DNA of 64,000 nt from Ecdyonurus torrentis (taxonomy: Eukaryota; Arthropoda; Insecta; Ephemeroptera; Heptageniidae), in the NCBI GenBank assembly GCA_949318235.1, contig OX439132.1, forward strand, positions 17,393,256-17,457,255, read 5' to 3'. The notes below the pieces were generated by a model. It did not search any database. It was not told the DNA's origin and was given only the letters and a program-made list of their open reading frames with translations. Made by a program: the position numbers and the translations under genes. Positions 40,963 to 59,757 of the stretch are shown piece after piece; the stretch's first letter is position 1, and the number at the start of each line of letters is the position of its first letter.

Positions 40963-41406
40963 TTATGAATTTGTGCTTATTAAATTTAAATTAGTTTATA
41001 ATTGTGTGAAAATATTGTGCATCAAAAATGTGTAGATTTGTAAATGTTATGCTTGTATGCTTTGTTTGGGAGTTGCAAAAAAAAAAAAAAAAAAAAAAAA
41101 AATGCAAGTCAAATTATAATTTTAAAATAAGTTTTTCTTAATTAAAGAGGCTATATAAAAATGGGATATTGGTGCCAAATTATAAAATTACGTATGTTAT
41201 ATTGTAATATGCTATATATTATTAATATTATTGTAGGATATAAGTTTGTGTTAAATTATATGATGAAAAGTATATTATATTATTATGAAAAACAACTTAG
41301 AATTAAAATAAAGTTTTTTATCGTATGTATTATGAAAAAAAAAATATATACATACTTTTTTTTATTTCTATTATACCCTAATCCTAAGAAAGTAATTTAT
41401 AGAATC

Positions 41407-41412
41407 AATAAA
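41407..41412 (+). terminator. nord: Candidate poly(A) signal for Nord
   Basis: AATAAA followed about 30 nt later by a GT/T-rich stretch (GTTTTGTATTTAATTTTATG), the usual layout of a cleavage site. It would give a 3'UTR of about 1.9 kb. Several other AATAAA hexamers between 40.2 and 40.9 kb are possible in this AT-rich DNA. Confidence 0.3.
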
Positions 41413-41763
41413 ACATTATGAGAACTGAAACTAGTTTTGTATTTAATTTTATGTATACGTTAAATTGTATTTAGACACAAAGCTTAGTAGCTATTTATAA
41501 AAGTACTGTACGTTTCACCTCACCGTAATTCCTGTCTGTGTTTAAAACTAATGTGCGCGCCAAAAACACACACAGACACACACACACATATATATAATAG
41601 AAAAAAAACTTATAGGACTATAAAATTATGATTACGCTGTCAGAAAAGGTAAGATCTTTTTTTCAATAAAAAAAATAATATATACAAAAAGTCAACTTCG
41701 AAAAGTCAAAAATTCAATTTACATCCTTCATTTATGTTTATATCATACTGATTGTTTAATATA

Positions 41764-41895
41764 GGCGCGGACTGGCCATAAGAGTTAGTCCGGGCAAGCA
41801 GACGAGCCCCCCCCCCCCCCCCCTGTTTGGACGTCCCTAGAAGGCGTTACACCCCTTTCACTGATGAGGACCCTTTAATGCCAGTCCGACCCTGG
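41764..41895. mobile_element. Small GC-rich inverted-repeat element
   Basis: The left end GGCGCGGACTGGCCAT and the right end (minus strand AGGGTCGGACTGGCAT) are imperfect inverted repeats about 100 bp apart, flanking a C16 run. TATA-like bases flank both sides. Short elements with CGGACTGG ends recur in many animal genomes (general knowledge). There is no coding capacity. Confidence 0.5.
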
Positions 41896-43057
41896 TATAA
41901 CACAATTAAAGTAACACAAAATAAATAAAATAAATGCATAGAAATTGTTGTTGCTATTATTATAGTCTTATTACATTACTATATTGTTATAATTTAAATT
42001 TATTTTATTGTAAAAAAAGCAGTAAAATATAATGACGCGAGGATCAATAAGAAGAAGAAAGCTATTTTTATTATAATTCATTTATTTTTTTTCATTTTCT
42101 CTACAGAAAAAAAAAATTATATTATTATTTTTTCCATAACACATGTGACATTCATATGACAATGAAATTTAATCTATGATTTTTTTTTAATGGTTATCAC
42201 TCAAATAACTTTTTCATTTAAGGGATCATACCCCCTCATTTCACACAAAAATGTAGCCAAATATTTTTTTAATTTACAGTTATTTATATAGGCATTGATT
42301 ACATAATATGCACGACACATTTTTTTTTCCACGAAATATATACTTTTTTTCGTTCATAAATTTTTAGTATATTTTTCTTTCTTCTTGCAATAAAGTGACA
42401 CTAACCAAATGACACATTCTCCTTTACTTGCGTTTTCTTCCAGAACTTCAATTGTAGTTTTCAGATGATTTCTTCCACACACATTATTTTCCATTCCTAG
42501 AAATCGTACTTGCAAAATAATATATAAATTCATATCTTAATTCATATAAATTTCATTAATTTCGATACATCATTATTATTTTATTAAATAAATTTGAATT
42601 TTGTTCCAATATATAATGCAAATACAATTTTTAGAAACAAATACCAAGAAAAAAACACGTATACATTTTTAATTATCATAATATAATAATTATGAACATA
42701 ATTTTCAACGTTTTACCTTTTTATTATTTTTTTATTCTTCTTCTTCTTTTGGTATAAAAAGACTATTTTAAGTCTTGTATTTTAAATGATTGAAACATTA
42801 TTTTTATAATTAAATTTTTATTCTGTTACTCATTTAGACATTTATTTAAAATCACTTAATTTTCAAATATATATTATACCAAAAATTTTCTACGCCACAT
42901 TTACCTTTTTCATTATTATTTTACTATATTATTATTATTTTTTTTCTTATGCGATACATTTAATTATTTACAAAATCACATGAACTATAATTTTATATGA
43001 CGTAGATATTTGATGTTATTAAAAAAATACTATATGTTATAAATACATATTGTGATC

Positions 43058-43097
<40 letters not shown>

Positions 43098-46000
43098 AAG
43101 AAATCTAAATGTTTTCTTTTTCTTTCGTTTATATAGAACCTGTTGTGTGTGTATTATTGTGTAATTTTAAGAAAATCAAAATTTATATATGTTTTTTTAT
43201 CGTGTTTACATGATTGCCTATTAAAAGTGGTCAATACTTTTTATTATTATTTTTTATAATATATTATAATTTTGTATAGAGTTTTATCTAATTTTTATTT
43301 CCCCATCAGTGTTATTGTACTTGTTAAAAAATATATTTCATATTGCATTACTGTGTATAATTTGCTATTATTAATTTTTTTTATTCTGTTTACTGAAATT
43401 GTAATATAGAAAATTTGAGCATACTAATTTTTGCCCATGAAAAATGATGATGAAATTAGAATTTTTGTTGAAACTTAAACAATGTGTCTATAAAAGAAAA
43501 AAATTGGGAAAGCACCAATAACTTACAAGCTAACAAAAATTTTAGTAAAAAAAAAAAAAAAAAAATGTTTAAGTCAATAAAATCAGCTTAAAGAAATGAA
43601 AGCTCAATTTTTCTATATATATATATTGATTTTAAACGATAAAATAATGAGTAATCTTATGATGCGGCCATTCTAAGAATTGTATAGTTACTATATTAAA
43701 AGAAGGAACCTGTGCTGATTTAACGATTTATATATTAGGAATATTGAGTTTTGTTATTTCGTAAACATGACCATTCATTGCATTCATGCATTCATTGATT
43801 ATATACGGTACAGAACATATTGTATCACCAATGTTTTAGTTTGGAATTATTTACTTTTTATAATAAATCTCTTTTCGCATAAGTTTTATTATTATTATTT
43901 ATTTCAATTCACAATATTGTGTAGAATAATGTTTTTGTTTTATAATTAATGGCAGTAAGTAAGAGCCCTTTATAGCTAACGAGGTAGAGTTGATCAATCG
44001 TTTGCTGTGTATTATAATCGGGAGAAAAAAATATAGTTTTTCATGCATACAAAAATTATAATGAAAGAAATGATAAATAAAACATCGATTTTTTTCAAAA
44101 ATAATCATATTTATAAAAAATAAGAAGAAAAACATATAGGAGAAAAAATAAATAAATCACAAAACAAAAAATAAAATGTTAAACTAACATTTTATTTCTT
44201 ATACAAGAATTTAAAATATATCGAAAACAAAAAAAGAATAAACAATACAAAATGAAAAATTTTTAATTAAAAGAGGGAGGAAAAAAATAAAAAATTTGTT
44301 TTTAAAATAAAAAAGAGAGATCAGCATTAACTATGATTATCCTATATAATACAAGTGCTAAATATTAATAAAACTTTTTTTACAGTTTTTATTAATAATT
44401 ATTTAATTCTACATAGTAGTATACTATAATATTGCAAATAATAATCTATATTATATATATAGTAATATTCAGGAACATTTAACAAAGTGCGGGGACAAAT
44501 ACTGATTTTCTTTTTAATTATTATTAATAACATAAAATGGATAACATAATATATTGTTAAGGATTAATCATGTGTACAAAATGCAAAAGTATATTATAAT
44601 ACATTCTGCATAATACTTTTTTTTTTTTTTTTTTTTTTTGCTAATTACTATTATTATTGTTATAATTATAGCTATAACTGTTTTTTTTTTATTTAGGAAC
44701 TGTGAAATGTGGCCGGATCATAAGATATTTTTAATTATTGTGTTCATTTGTATTTAAAATATATTATTGTACATACTGTAAAACAAAAATAGTGTCCTAG
44801 AAAACAAAAATATTGAATGGTGTGTGTGTTTTGAAATCCTGAGTATTATTTTTATTATTTTTTAATAACCGAGGTTCAAATGTATATATTATGTATATTT
44901 TTTGAAGAATTATAATCGGTCCGGCAAACATTAAAAGAAGTTTGTGACAAAAATTAGATGATCAAGTATTACCCTGAATCCGATATTTTTTTTTCTTTTT
45001 CTTTCTAATAATAAAAAGAGAGCTCAAAATTAAGTATACTTAAATATACATAAAAAAAAGCTTGCTATAAAAGTAAAGAAGGTCTTCCACCTTTAAGACG
45101 ACACTATAAACATATTAAAAAAAAAAAAAAAAAAAAAAACTCTAGAGCTCTCTAAAATATTTATAGCATAATATATTGAAGTTCTATTATAAAAATGTAT
45201 GCGTTATTGTTTTAATAATTTCAGAAGCCAATTAGTTATGTAAATTTATCCTGAGTGAAGATTCATTAAATTCATTTAAATAAGAAAAAATATATATTTT
45301 TGAAAGAAAATAATAATAGCTATAAAATATTTCAATATTTTGTTTTAAATTAATATAATTATTTGTAATAAAAAAAAGTTGGTGGGAAAAAACTAACAAA
45401 ACAAAAATATGAGATTTTTGCCATAATTTGATACATGTTATGATTCACAGCCTTTTTATTTAATTTTTTTGAATTTTATTTTTCGAATGTGTATTTTTAT
45501 TTTTTTGAAGTACGTATATAAATGGAAACCAATTTTCTATTGAAAATCTTTATTATTATTATTATACACATTTTTAATTTTACTAATTTTTTTTTTTTTT
45601 ATTGCAACCATAAATATCAAACTATGGCTTTATTTATCATACTTTTACATTCACGTACATTCTAAAAAATTTACGATCATTATTTTATAATATAACACAG
45701 AATAAGTTTGTCAATGTATATATCAACCTATATAGCTTATATAATAACATTATAACCATTTATTATTATATACAGTGACCAATACTGTAAATTGTGTATG
45801 TATGTGTGTGTGAGAGAGAGTGTTTATGTGTATTTCAATATTAATTATCATTATATTATATAATTAAAATAATAACATTTACATTTAATATATATTATTT
45901 ATAATTATTTACATTATAAAACACAAAGAATTTCTTTATTCATTTATGAAAATGATTTATGATATAAAATTAAAGTAAAAATTTACGGAATGTATTTTTT

Positions 46001-48721
46001 TGTATCGATCTATAGACATTTTTTTTTTCTTGACAACATTTAACAATTAATTTAAAACACATATTTTTTCATTTTTTTTATAATATATTTATACATGCTC
46101 TTTACATTGGAAGCCTTGTCAAAACAAAACAGCAATTATGTATTTTTCTTCTTCTTATAATATATATGATTGAAAGATAGAATGTTAATCTATCTTGCGT
46201 ATCAATATATTTATATTTCACATTTATATTATATTAAAAACCCTATGAGGGTGTACCAAGTTATTTTTTATGTTCCTCTGTTATATTTTATGAAATTGGA
46301 ACGATTTTTTTTTAATTTACCCTGCAATTGTTACGTGCATTTTTTTTTATATAAAACCTCAATATTTTTTTTAAGTATGATTTTTTAAGCAACTGAGTTG
46401 CATTTTTTTTTTCCATTTTGAACTAAATTTTTTGTACATAATTTTTTTTTTTTAATATTATCCCTGTTTAATGAATTTTAATTGTCCTTTATTATATTCA
46501 AATGACTGAAAAAGAACTATTGAAAAACTTTAAAAACAAGTTTTATGTGTTTTGAGATTTTTTTTTATTTCCAGTTTGAAAAAAAAAAGCAGATTGCATA
46601 TAGGTTGTAGTTCTGTTATTCAATTTTAATATTATACACTCCTCTTTCTGCTGTAGGATTTTTTATTAAAAATAAAATTATTTTCTGTCATTCTGTCATA
46701 ACATTAGATATCAAGGCCTTTCTAAAGAAAAACAATCAGGCTAAAATCCAATAGATGACAAATATATATATAACTATTTTTTTTCTCCTTTCTTCTTTTT
46801 TTTTTTAAAGTAAAAACTTCATATATAGTAAATTAATAAATAAATATTCATCAACCATTGAAAATTGCCTGCTATATACTATCACAATATCATCTTACAT
46901 GATTATACAGAATTATAGACACTTAAACAATTTATTTTAATACACATTTTTTAAATTTCTAAATAATCTCATAAATATAAATAATTTATCTAGAAATTTT
47001 TTAAGATATGTAAATAAAAAAAATTGCATAAGGGAAGCATACAAATTTTAAAAATTCTATTTCACAGCACCTCAAACTTAAACCCAATTATATAGTTTCA
47101 CTTCTTACATCATAAGCTATTTTTAAGGTTTATATCACATTATTATGTATTTGGAAAAAAAAATGAGGATTTGTAGGTTTTATATTATATAATATTGAAC
47201 TACTTTTTCTGTTTTATAACTATATCACATAGTTTGCTGTATATATAGATGTGTATGAAAATATGAATTATTGTTGAAAATTCTATTTTTATCTACTATA
47301 ATGAAGAAGAAAAAAAATTCTATTTTCTTTAAAAAAAATGTTTTTTATAAGGGAATATATAGTTTGAGTTATATAATATAGCATATTTTGTAAGAAATTT
47401 TAAATATTTGGGTTTTAATAATACTTATTCTGTTCACCAATAGTTAATATAGATAGAAATTAAAATTTAATGCTTCCAACAATGATTAACTTTTTTTAAT
47501 AATAATAAATAACTCTATATAATATTTGTTTTAATCATTGTGTCTATGTCCATAAATCATTAAAACAAATCATCTCCATTTAATACAGGCACTCTATAAC
47601 CCATCTCTCTATAGTTCTGAAAATTATACTAATTTCCAACTTAATAATATTTATAGTAGCAATGAAATCATTTTTTATTTTTTTAGAAATATTTCAGTAT
47701 ATAACAAAAATTTATAATTAATTGTCAGCCAGTATAATCACTCAATATATATTTTTTTAATACTGCTGGATTTTCTATATTATATAGGCAGATTTATATT
47801 TATTTTCCTAACGAGAATTTTTGTTGGAATCTATAGATTGATTTTTCTTTTTTTTTTTTTAACTATATTTTTAGTAAAATTCTACATGCGGAAAAAATAT
47901 ATAAATCAGTGCCCAAAATACATACAATGAAAAAAGTAGATTTAAAGAAATAAAATTTTACTATTATAGTATGTATAATAACTTTTATGTTCATTTTCTG
48001 TTTAAAAAAAATTTTTAATTATGTATATTTTACATAAAAACAGTATAGTGGAAAAATCTGATAAACTATGTGGTAATAAAATATGGATTAAACTGGAGGA
48101 ACTGTTTTTATAGTAGTAGTATGTGTGTGTGTGAATATTATAAACTTAAATATGTTTATTTTCTACTAAAATTAACATAAATATTTTGTTGTCTATAATA
48201 TATATATTTTGCAATTGGCAATAATAATATTATAATAAAAAAATTATTTCAGTCTTCTAAAATTATTTCTAAGTTATTATTTCTTTTTATATATATAATA
48301 AAATCCACCAGGTTAGCTGGATAAAAATATTTTTTTTTCTCCATTTATATATAATTTTATATACATTTTTTCTCCTTTATTATAAATATATAATATCCAG
48401 CCAGCTTGCTTATTTTTTTAAAATAATATCTTTGAAAAATGAAACATACTATTGTATATAATTATTAAAAACAATAAAAAAAAGTTTTTTTTTATCAATC
48501 CGTTTTTAAATGTTTGTGTCATATAATAGGCCATTTAAATATAGACTCATAAAATTCTTATTTAGAGATACAATATTATTTTTGATTGCATATCCAATCT
48601 TAATATTATTATAAATACTTTTAAAAGTTTATATATATTTTTTGTTTCAGAGAACTCATATACTTGTCATATAACAACACAACAATCACATTTTAAAAAT
48701 AAACTTATTCACCTTATATAT

Positions 48722-48727
48722 TTTATT
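48722..48727 (-). terminator. lov: Candidate poly(A) signal for lov
   Basis: AATAAA on the minus strand 27-32 nt past the stop codon. It would give a very short 3'UTR. The hexamer is frequent in this AT-rich DNA, so a more distal signal is equally possible. Confidence 0.2.
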
Positions 48728-48753
48728 TTTTTTCTCCTAATGTATTATTTTGT

Positions 48754-52733
<3,980 letters not shown>

Positions 52734-53035
52734 AGGAGCTGTCTCAGCATAGTCCGCAACAACCACTCAGCCACCAGCTGCCCTAAAACATTAACAAAAC
52801 AGTTGGTCAGTGACTCGGGTACGAATAAAAGTCTGCAAAATTATACAGACAGCAAAAGTTAACATATCTAACATTATTTTATTTTTTTTAGAGTATACTG
52901 TGCATGCATTATAATCTTTATAAAACATATTTCAGTTTTTATTTTGTTCCTATGAAATATCATATCATGCGTTCTTTAACCTAATTTTGGTCTGATTTAA
53001 GATTGACGACAAAACGATAAGAACGTGACACGTGA

Positions 53036-53067
<32 letters not shown>

Positions 53068-53709
53068 TACCTCTTCCCTCCCACCAAGTGCTTCTATCTT
53101 CCCCTACAGTTAATGAATAATTTTAAATAAATCATCAAAAAGCTTCCTTTTTTCCAGCTTGCAAAATTAATAGAAATATTTATATATAAGTATATAAAAT
53201 CGACAATTTTTCGTATAAGGATGACATAACTATATAATTTTACTATTTCATTTCTGAAGTTACAAATTAATTTTAAATGTAACAATATTTTATTCAAAGA
53301 AGTATATTTAATACACGCGATGTAAAGGAAACATATATAGTATAAAAATTTCTTTATGTTATATATAGTATTGATTTAAATATTTTCTCTATTTTAAATT
53401 ATATATTACAAGGATTTACATAACGTAAAAAAATATATAACATATTTATTTGTACAGCTATAAGTATTACACATTTTATAATATTTTCAGATTTTTTTTT
53501 TAAACTTTTTTTTTTATATTTATTTACATATTCTTAAAATTCAAGCGCAGCATTGAATTTATTAAGCAACGCATTTCCCCCTTCTCTTAATTCTTTTACT
53601 CTTAATGCAAAAACTTGAAGGAAAAAAAAAAATCATATAAGGCGCAAGAATGAAGAAACTGAAAAGCAAGCAGGCAACCCGCGCGCCTTCTCTCCTCGCA
53701 TGAACATAC

Positions 53710-53875
53710 CACGTCAAGGAATCGATAAGAAAAATTAATTTTTTTTCTTCTTCTTCTCCATCCTCTTTTTTTTTCTCTCTCTCTCTTTCTTTCTTTCTCG
53801 CAAGTAATTAAAGACGGCGAAGAAAAGTTAGGAGAGAGAAGAAAAAAAACAGGGTGTGGCTTTTCTATATGCATG
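53710..53875 (-). promoter_or_regulatory. Putative 5'UTR exon or promoter of lov
   Basis: Read on the minus strand, CTAACTTTTCTTCGCCGTC is followed by a GAAAGAGAGAG/GAAGAAG purine tract and then ACGTG|GTATGT, a good donor at 53710/53709. Splicing to the acceptor at 52782 would give an intron of about 0.93 kb. The layout (GA-rich tract, complex sequence, donor) mirrors the putative first exon of Nord. No TATA box was seen. Confidence 0.25.
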
Positions 53876-56800
53876 TCTTAAGCATAACTTTCAAGGGGGT
53901 GCACACTTTTGTATAATATATATTATATACCATATATGTACAAACTTAGGGGTTGCTTTTTTTTAATTAGATTTTTTTATTTCGTTTCCAAAGAAAACGT
54001 GGTTACATGCAAATATGAAAACTTATGTTTATTTTATTGTTTGTAAAATTCAATTTTACTGCAAGTTATTTTTAATTAAAAACACAAATACGCATATAGG
54101 GAAAAAAAAGTTATATTAATTACTATACTTAATAATATACTAATAATAAAGGACGAATTAATATACAAAGAAAGCAGGGTGTAATTGTTTTGTTACCACC
54201 AAAAACAAATAGATCCCCTCTTTGCTAAACTGTCAACGTGTCAATATGCGATAAATTTACAATAAACTTATATACGCAAAAAAAAAAATGAAGTGCATAA
54301 GTGCAAATACTTACAACGGTTTATATCTACACAAATGTTTACTTTCGTGAAGAAAGAAAAAAAAATTAGGATTTTAGTTTTAATTGTAAGTTTTCTAAAT
54401 ATGTGTAACAGAGAGATAAAGGGGAAAGAGGGAGTGAGAAACACATCAAGTGTATAATATAGAACGAAAAATTTGCTACGGTATAAAATTTGATTTCAAC
54501 AATCAAATGTGACGATTTACCACGCGTTGTGAACAATTTGCAATAAATAAAACGTTTTTATTAACGTATGTGTCATTGTTAATACAATCAACAGTCAGTT
54601 CTGCATCAAACCATAAACTTTAAAATTTAATTGATAATAGAAGCAAGTTTTCTCAAAAATTTATATATATTTGTGATGTTTATACAGTATACTGTGTATT
54701 ATATATAATTATACATATAAAAGCTAAAAAAAAAAAAAAAGGGTAAAATAAGTTTATATATTTCAAGCAAATAATGCGCAATTATTTTTCTTTAATATTT
54801 TGCACACGAAAGGAAATTTAAATACAGAGTGTATAATCAAAAATGATACAATAAAATGGAGTGAGTTATAAAAAATAAATAAAAAAGTAAGAAGAAGTTT
54901 TCAATTGAAAAAACTTCAAAAAGTCAAATTAAAAGCACATTTTTTTCTTGGTTTATGTAAACATCCCAAACCAGCATTAATTAATTTTATTTTGTATATC
55001 CCAATATATTATTATTCATTACATTATTTTATTTACAAGACGCATTAATAGTATTATTAATCAACACATCAGTAATTATAACGCAACATTTACTATAATA
55101 ATGAATGTTTAAGACAGTATAAACCTTTTAAATAAAATATAATAATTATTTCAGCTATTTCAAAACAAGTATTATACAATATTTTTATTCTCTCCAAAAT
55201 TCTTAAAATCTTACAAATTTTTAGATCCTCTACAAAGTGCTTAATTAAGAAATTAGATCCCAAACACCTGTAGAACCATGTTGTTTTATATATATACATG
55301 TTAAATATTTTAAATCTAAAAATTTCATTACATTTTTATAGCCACCACGTTTTAATTACTCATTGCTGAAAGCTTAAAATTTTGCACCGTATAGTAATAA
55401 TAATAATCTACACAGATATACACAGCATTTTTTTTTTTTTTTTTTTTTGTCTCATTGCTTTTTCTTTTTTATATGAATATTTCGTTACATTAAATTTTAA
55501 AATTTTATTTGGAGAAAAAATAAGTTTTATATGTACAACCTTGGGTGGTTTCTAGGAAGCTTGCAATTTTTTTTTTATTATTTTGTTATTTTTGATACTT
55601 GACTCCCCACTGTGTTTACAAACGTTATTTTGTCGTCTACATCGCCAATTTGTATCGTTCATGTATGCATGTATGTATAACAATAAGAATTTGTAAGGTT
55701 TAAAAAAAAAATCCTAATAATAATAAAACACTATTTTTATATACCTACGTACCTCGCGTGTTAGATGTTATATAATTGAACTAAAAGTTTTTAGTATAAA
55801 AAAATTGAATATATTTTAGGACTCTTGATAATATATGATATAATACACTTTATATAGTTTTAATTATAGTATTTATGATTATACGATGCGGCATTTTTAT
55901 ATATTATAAAAAAAAGTTGTAATTTTTATTTTAAAAGTGTTAAAATTGAGAATATGCCAGCACATATGAAAGTTAGAGAGAGAAAGAGAGAGACAGAAAG
56001 AGAGAGAGACAGAAAGAGAGAGAGAGAAAGAGACTTTTAAGTTGAACTAAAAGTAGATATTTGAATTAAATTAATTTTATGTGTTAATTTTGTTTCTATA
56101 AGTTCGTTTTATATACAGAAAAATTTAACTGTCATTGTATAATTTTACATCTGAATTCTACCATATATATATATAAAAAAAATCAGTATATCTATATACA
56201 AATTAATAAATTTTAAAAATATACTCCTTTAAATTTAATTATTTATCTGACACAATATCTTTCCATACTGTATAAATGTAAGATAATGCTATTCAAGTAA
56301 AGGTATTGAATTTTTATACAATCCTTAATATAAATACGATTAATCTAGCATTTCATAGCAATAAATTACAATAGTAACAACTCTTTACAGACAACCTCTA
56401 CCCACTATTATCAATATTTTATTTGGGGTCACGTAATTTAGTCTATTTTTTTCCACTACTATACATGTTTATAGAGTATTGATAATATATTATATTATTA
56501 TTATACATGTACATTCTTTTATGAGGGTAAACATATTTTTTTTAGATCTATATCAAACTAAAATCTTAAAAATATATTATTTGAGTCAAATCTATGCCTT
56601 TCTGGGTTACTTTTGAATATTTGTGATTATTTTTCTATATATTGCAACTTCTTTTATATATAATGAGTATAACGTTATTACACTTTTAATTGATCAAAAA
56701 AAGACCGCTCAAAAGAAAAAAAAAAAAGGCTTGAAGATATATAGCGGATCTTTAATAATATACTTAATACTCATATATGATTTAATCATTCTCAAAGTGT

Positions 56801-57035
56801 AATATCGTCATAAAAAAAGTGAGAAATAAACTTTTTATTTTCCCTATACACACGCATTACATCCAATACTTCAATCATGAAAGCTGTTAATAGATATTAT
56901 ACCGCTGTATTTTTTTTAATATACATACAAAAAAAGTTATAATAATTACTCTGATTAATTATATAAAAATTATTGATAAACAAGATGACAGGCGGTTTTC
57001 TTAATGATGAGAAACTGGTATATATATAAAAAATA

Positions 57036-57040
<5 letters not shown>

Positions 57041-57113
<73 letters not shown>
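57041..57113. repeat. (AT)n microsatellite
   Basis: About 73 bp of AT dinucleotide. Confidence 0.95.
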
Positions 57114-57117
<4 letters not shown>

Positions 57118-57124
57118 CAATAGC

Positions 57125-57330
57125 TGCTTATTTTCTTGAGATTATCGCCTACTTGGGCGGCGGCATATTCTCTCTCTCTCTCTCCCCTTCCCTCCCTCTG
57201 TCATTGACTTGAAGGTAATTAGAACTTGTCACATGGCCTAACAATCTGTCATTTGCATTCGGTCACGTGTTATATTAAACAACACTTCTCTTATTGAGGT
57301 GGAGATTTATAAGTACCCTCTTCACCTTCT
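57125..57330. promoter_or_regulatory. Possible regulatory island
   Basis: A complex patch with GGGCGGCGGC, a short CT tract, ATTTGCAT (octamer-like), TCACGTG (E-box) and GATTTATAAG (TATA-like) within 200 bp of otherwise AT-rich DNA. No open frame. A promoter or enhancer is inferred from motif density only. Confidence 0.25.
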
Positions 57331-59327
57331 TCGACTTATTGCTTAAAACTATTGTCGTGTTCTAGTTTATACACTTGAAAATAAAGTTGTTTATATAGTT
57401 CTAAATAATAATATTAATCTTAAATTATACAATAGAATTAATGAGAATTTCCTAACGATGTCACTCATATAGAAATATGGAATATCCATGGAAATATCCA
57501 TGATTCTTTGATAGATTGCCCGAAATATATACTGCATAATATTCAAGAACTCTATAATACTGTTGTATGTACTATACAGAATTAAGACAGATTGTGCATC
57601 AGCATTTAAATTATTATCATTATTATAAAGATTTTAACGTAACGTATATGAATGAACTAAAAAGAGTTCATTATTTGGAACAGTATAGAAAAAAAATATT
57701 TTTTATTTACATTTTTCTTTCGTTTTTCATAAAGATTGAACGAGACTTATATAAGTTAGTAAACTGTATATTAAAACACATATACATAAACACAAATTTC
57801 AATACAATATACAGATGAACTGCGAAATTCTTTAATTTCATGGCCTAGATTAAGCATGAGACATTTTCAACACATGGTGTTTAATTGTATATTTATATAT
57901 ACACATACATATATATATAATGTATTATGATGCAATGCTTAGATGCATATAAATAATAATACAATGCATTTTTTCATCCTTTGCGTCACACTCCACTTCG
58001 TCTCAAATATAAAAAAACATGCACCTTTTTCTTGTCTTATACGATGTTTAAAAATTTCTTTTTTTAAAAAACCTTTTTCTCATACATTTACAAAAAAAAA
58101 AAAAAAATAATAATAATAAAAAAAAACTATATAGAGAACTGATTTCATTCCATTGATAATATGATATTGTACATTATGTTGCTGTGTATACCATGCTATG
58201 CTTTCTATTAAATTATCTTCATAGTATATATAATACTGTATATTATATATATGTTACACATTTTTATTTTATGCCTTATTGGCTTTCATTTCACTTTATA
58301 TATGTTATAAAATTTACCATTAAAAAAATAATTATTCTTCAAGTAAATATTATACCTATATACTTATTGCATTTTATTTATTTTTTTAACTAAATCTAAA
58401 AGAAGCATTTTACCCATGTGAAAGTTGCATTATTTCAAAGTATAATAATATATGTGTAGAAGTAGACAATCTCTTTATTTTTAAGTGATTTCAATTTTGA
58501 AGTCTTTTTAAAGCTATGAATATGAACAGATTATTATACATAAAGGGAAAATCATAATATTGCATTTTTTTTAAGAGGCTAAAATTTTAATTGTTCTAAT
58601 TTAATTATTTCAAATGTTCTTAGAAAAAATGATTGCATATTTATCAAAATTTATGGCACATATACTATTGAAAATTTGTAACAACTGGCAATTTATAATT
58701 CTACGGAAAAGAATTCATTTAAATATTTCTATAATGCCCGGTGGAACGTAAACGTATATTGATTAAGTTATTTTCTAAAATCCACAAGACGAAAACAGTT
58801 AATTATATAAATGTCGCACAAATGTAACGCACGAAAATCACGTTATATACATAAATTGATAGAATTTGACTCACAGCATAGAAAAAAAAAATTACATGCA
58901 TGCATGGTATTGTGTTTAAATCTCACGCCGTTTTTCCCTGTTGCTTTATCATCATTTGAAATAAAAAATAAAAATAATAATAAAACTTTTTTTTTTTACT
59001 GCAACAATTTTATTGTGTTACAATTTATATCAACATTTGTCGCTGTTTGTCAGCGTAAGTAAAATTTAAATAGAAAATAAACAAGAAAGCATTTTGTACC
59101 ATTTCTTGTGCAATTCTTAGAATTAGTGTTAAGTATTATACAAAATTTGATGAGCAACGATTTCTTTTTGAAAGTACGTATATAACGACTATATACATTC
59201 AATATCTTATTATTCTCGCTATAAATTAATTTCATTACAGTGTAAATGTGATTTTATAAAATCTTGAATATAAGTTGAGTTATTAATGTAAAATAAGCTG
59301 AAATAACATGAATAATGAGCGAAAAAG

Positions 59328-59331
<4 letters not shown>

Positions 59332-59384
<53 letters not shown>
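59332..59384. repeat. (AT)n microsatellite
   Basis: About 53 bp of AT dinucleotide. Confidence 0.95.
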
Positions 59385-59390
<6 letters not shown>

Positions 59391-59679
59391 GAAATATAAT
59401 AAATAATATACTAATCTGCACGTCCGTAACACGTGACTTTTTACGTCTCTATACGTGAAAAAATGACGTTACATAATGTCAATTGCATACACCTTTACCT
59501 TATAAGAATTTGAAGAAACAACTTATATAAGTGACGTAAATAAATTAATATTATATAGTTTATACAATCATAGCAAAGTTATTAATAAAATTTTATTGAC
59601 GATTGCAAACGACTGACGTAAATTGCTGAGGCCAACGTCTTCTTAGAGGGAAATTGAATTGTGAAGTGCAGAAGAAGGA

Positions 59680-59680
<1 letters not shown>

Positions 59681-59754
<74 letters not shown>
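59681..59754. repeat. (GA)n microsatellite
   Basis: About 74 bp of GA dinucleotide. Confidence 0.95.

Positions 59755-59757
<3 letters not shown>

Larger units (their letters stand above)
39540..48753. other. 3' regions of the two convergent genes and intergenic spacer
   Basis: No further exons were found. Both genes transcribe into this stretch, so it must contain both 3'UTRs. It is AT-rich with poly-T/A runs (41079-41101 A, 43060-43095 T, 44621-44639 T), an (AT)n tract (40927-40960) and one GC-rich inverted-repeat element at 41764-41895. The boundary between the two 3'UTRs cannot be placed from sequence alone. Confidence 0.6.

Noticed and set aside
57478..57506. Near-palindrome around CCATGG (GGAATATCCATGGAAATATCC)
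   Set aside because: Short and imperfect, with no second copy or context to support a role.
58811..59062. 83-codon plus-strand frame beginning MSHKCNARKSR
   Set aside because: Low-complexity Asn/Lys-rich end, no splice context and no family recognised.
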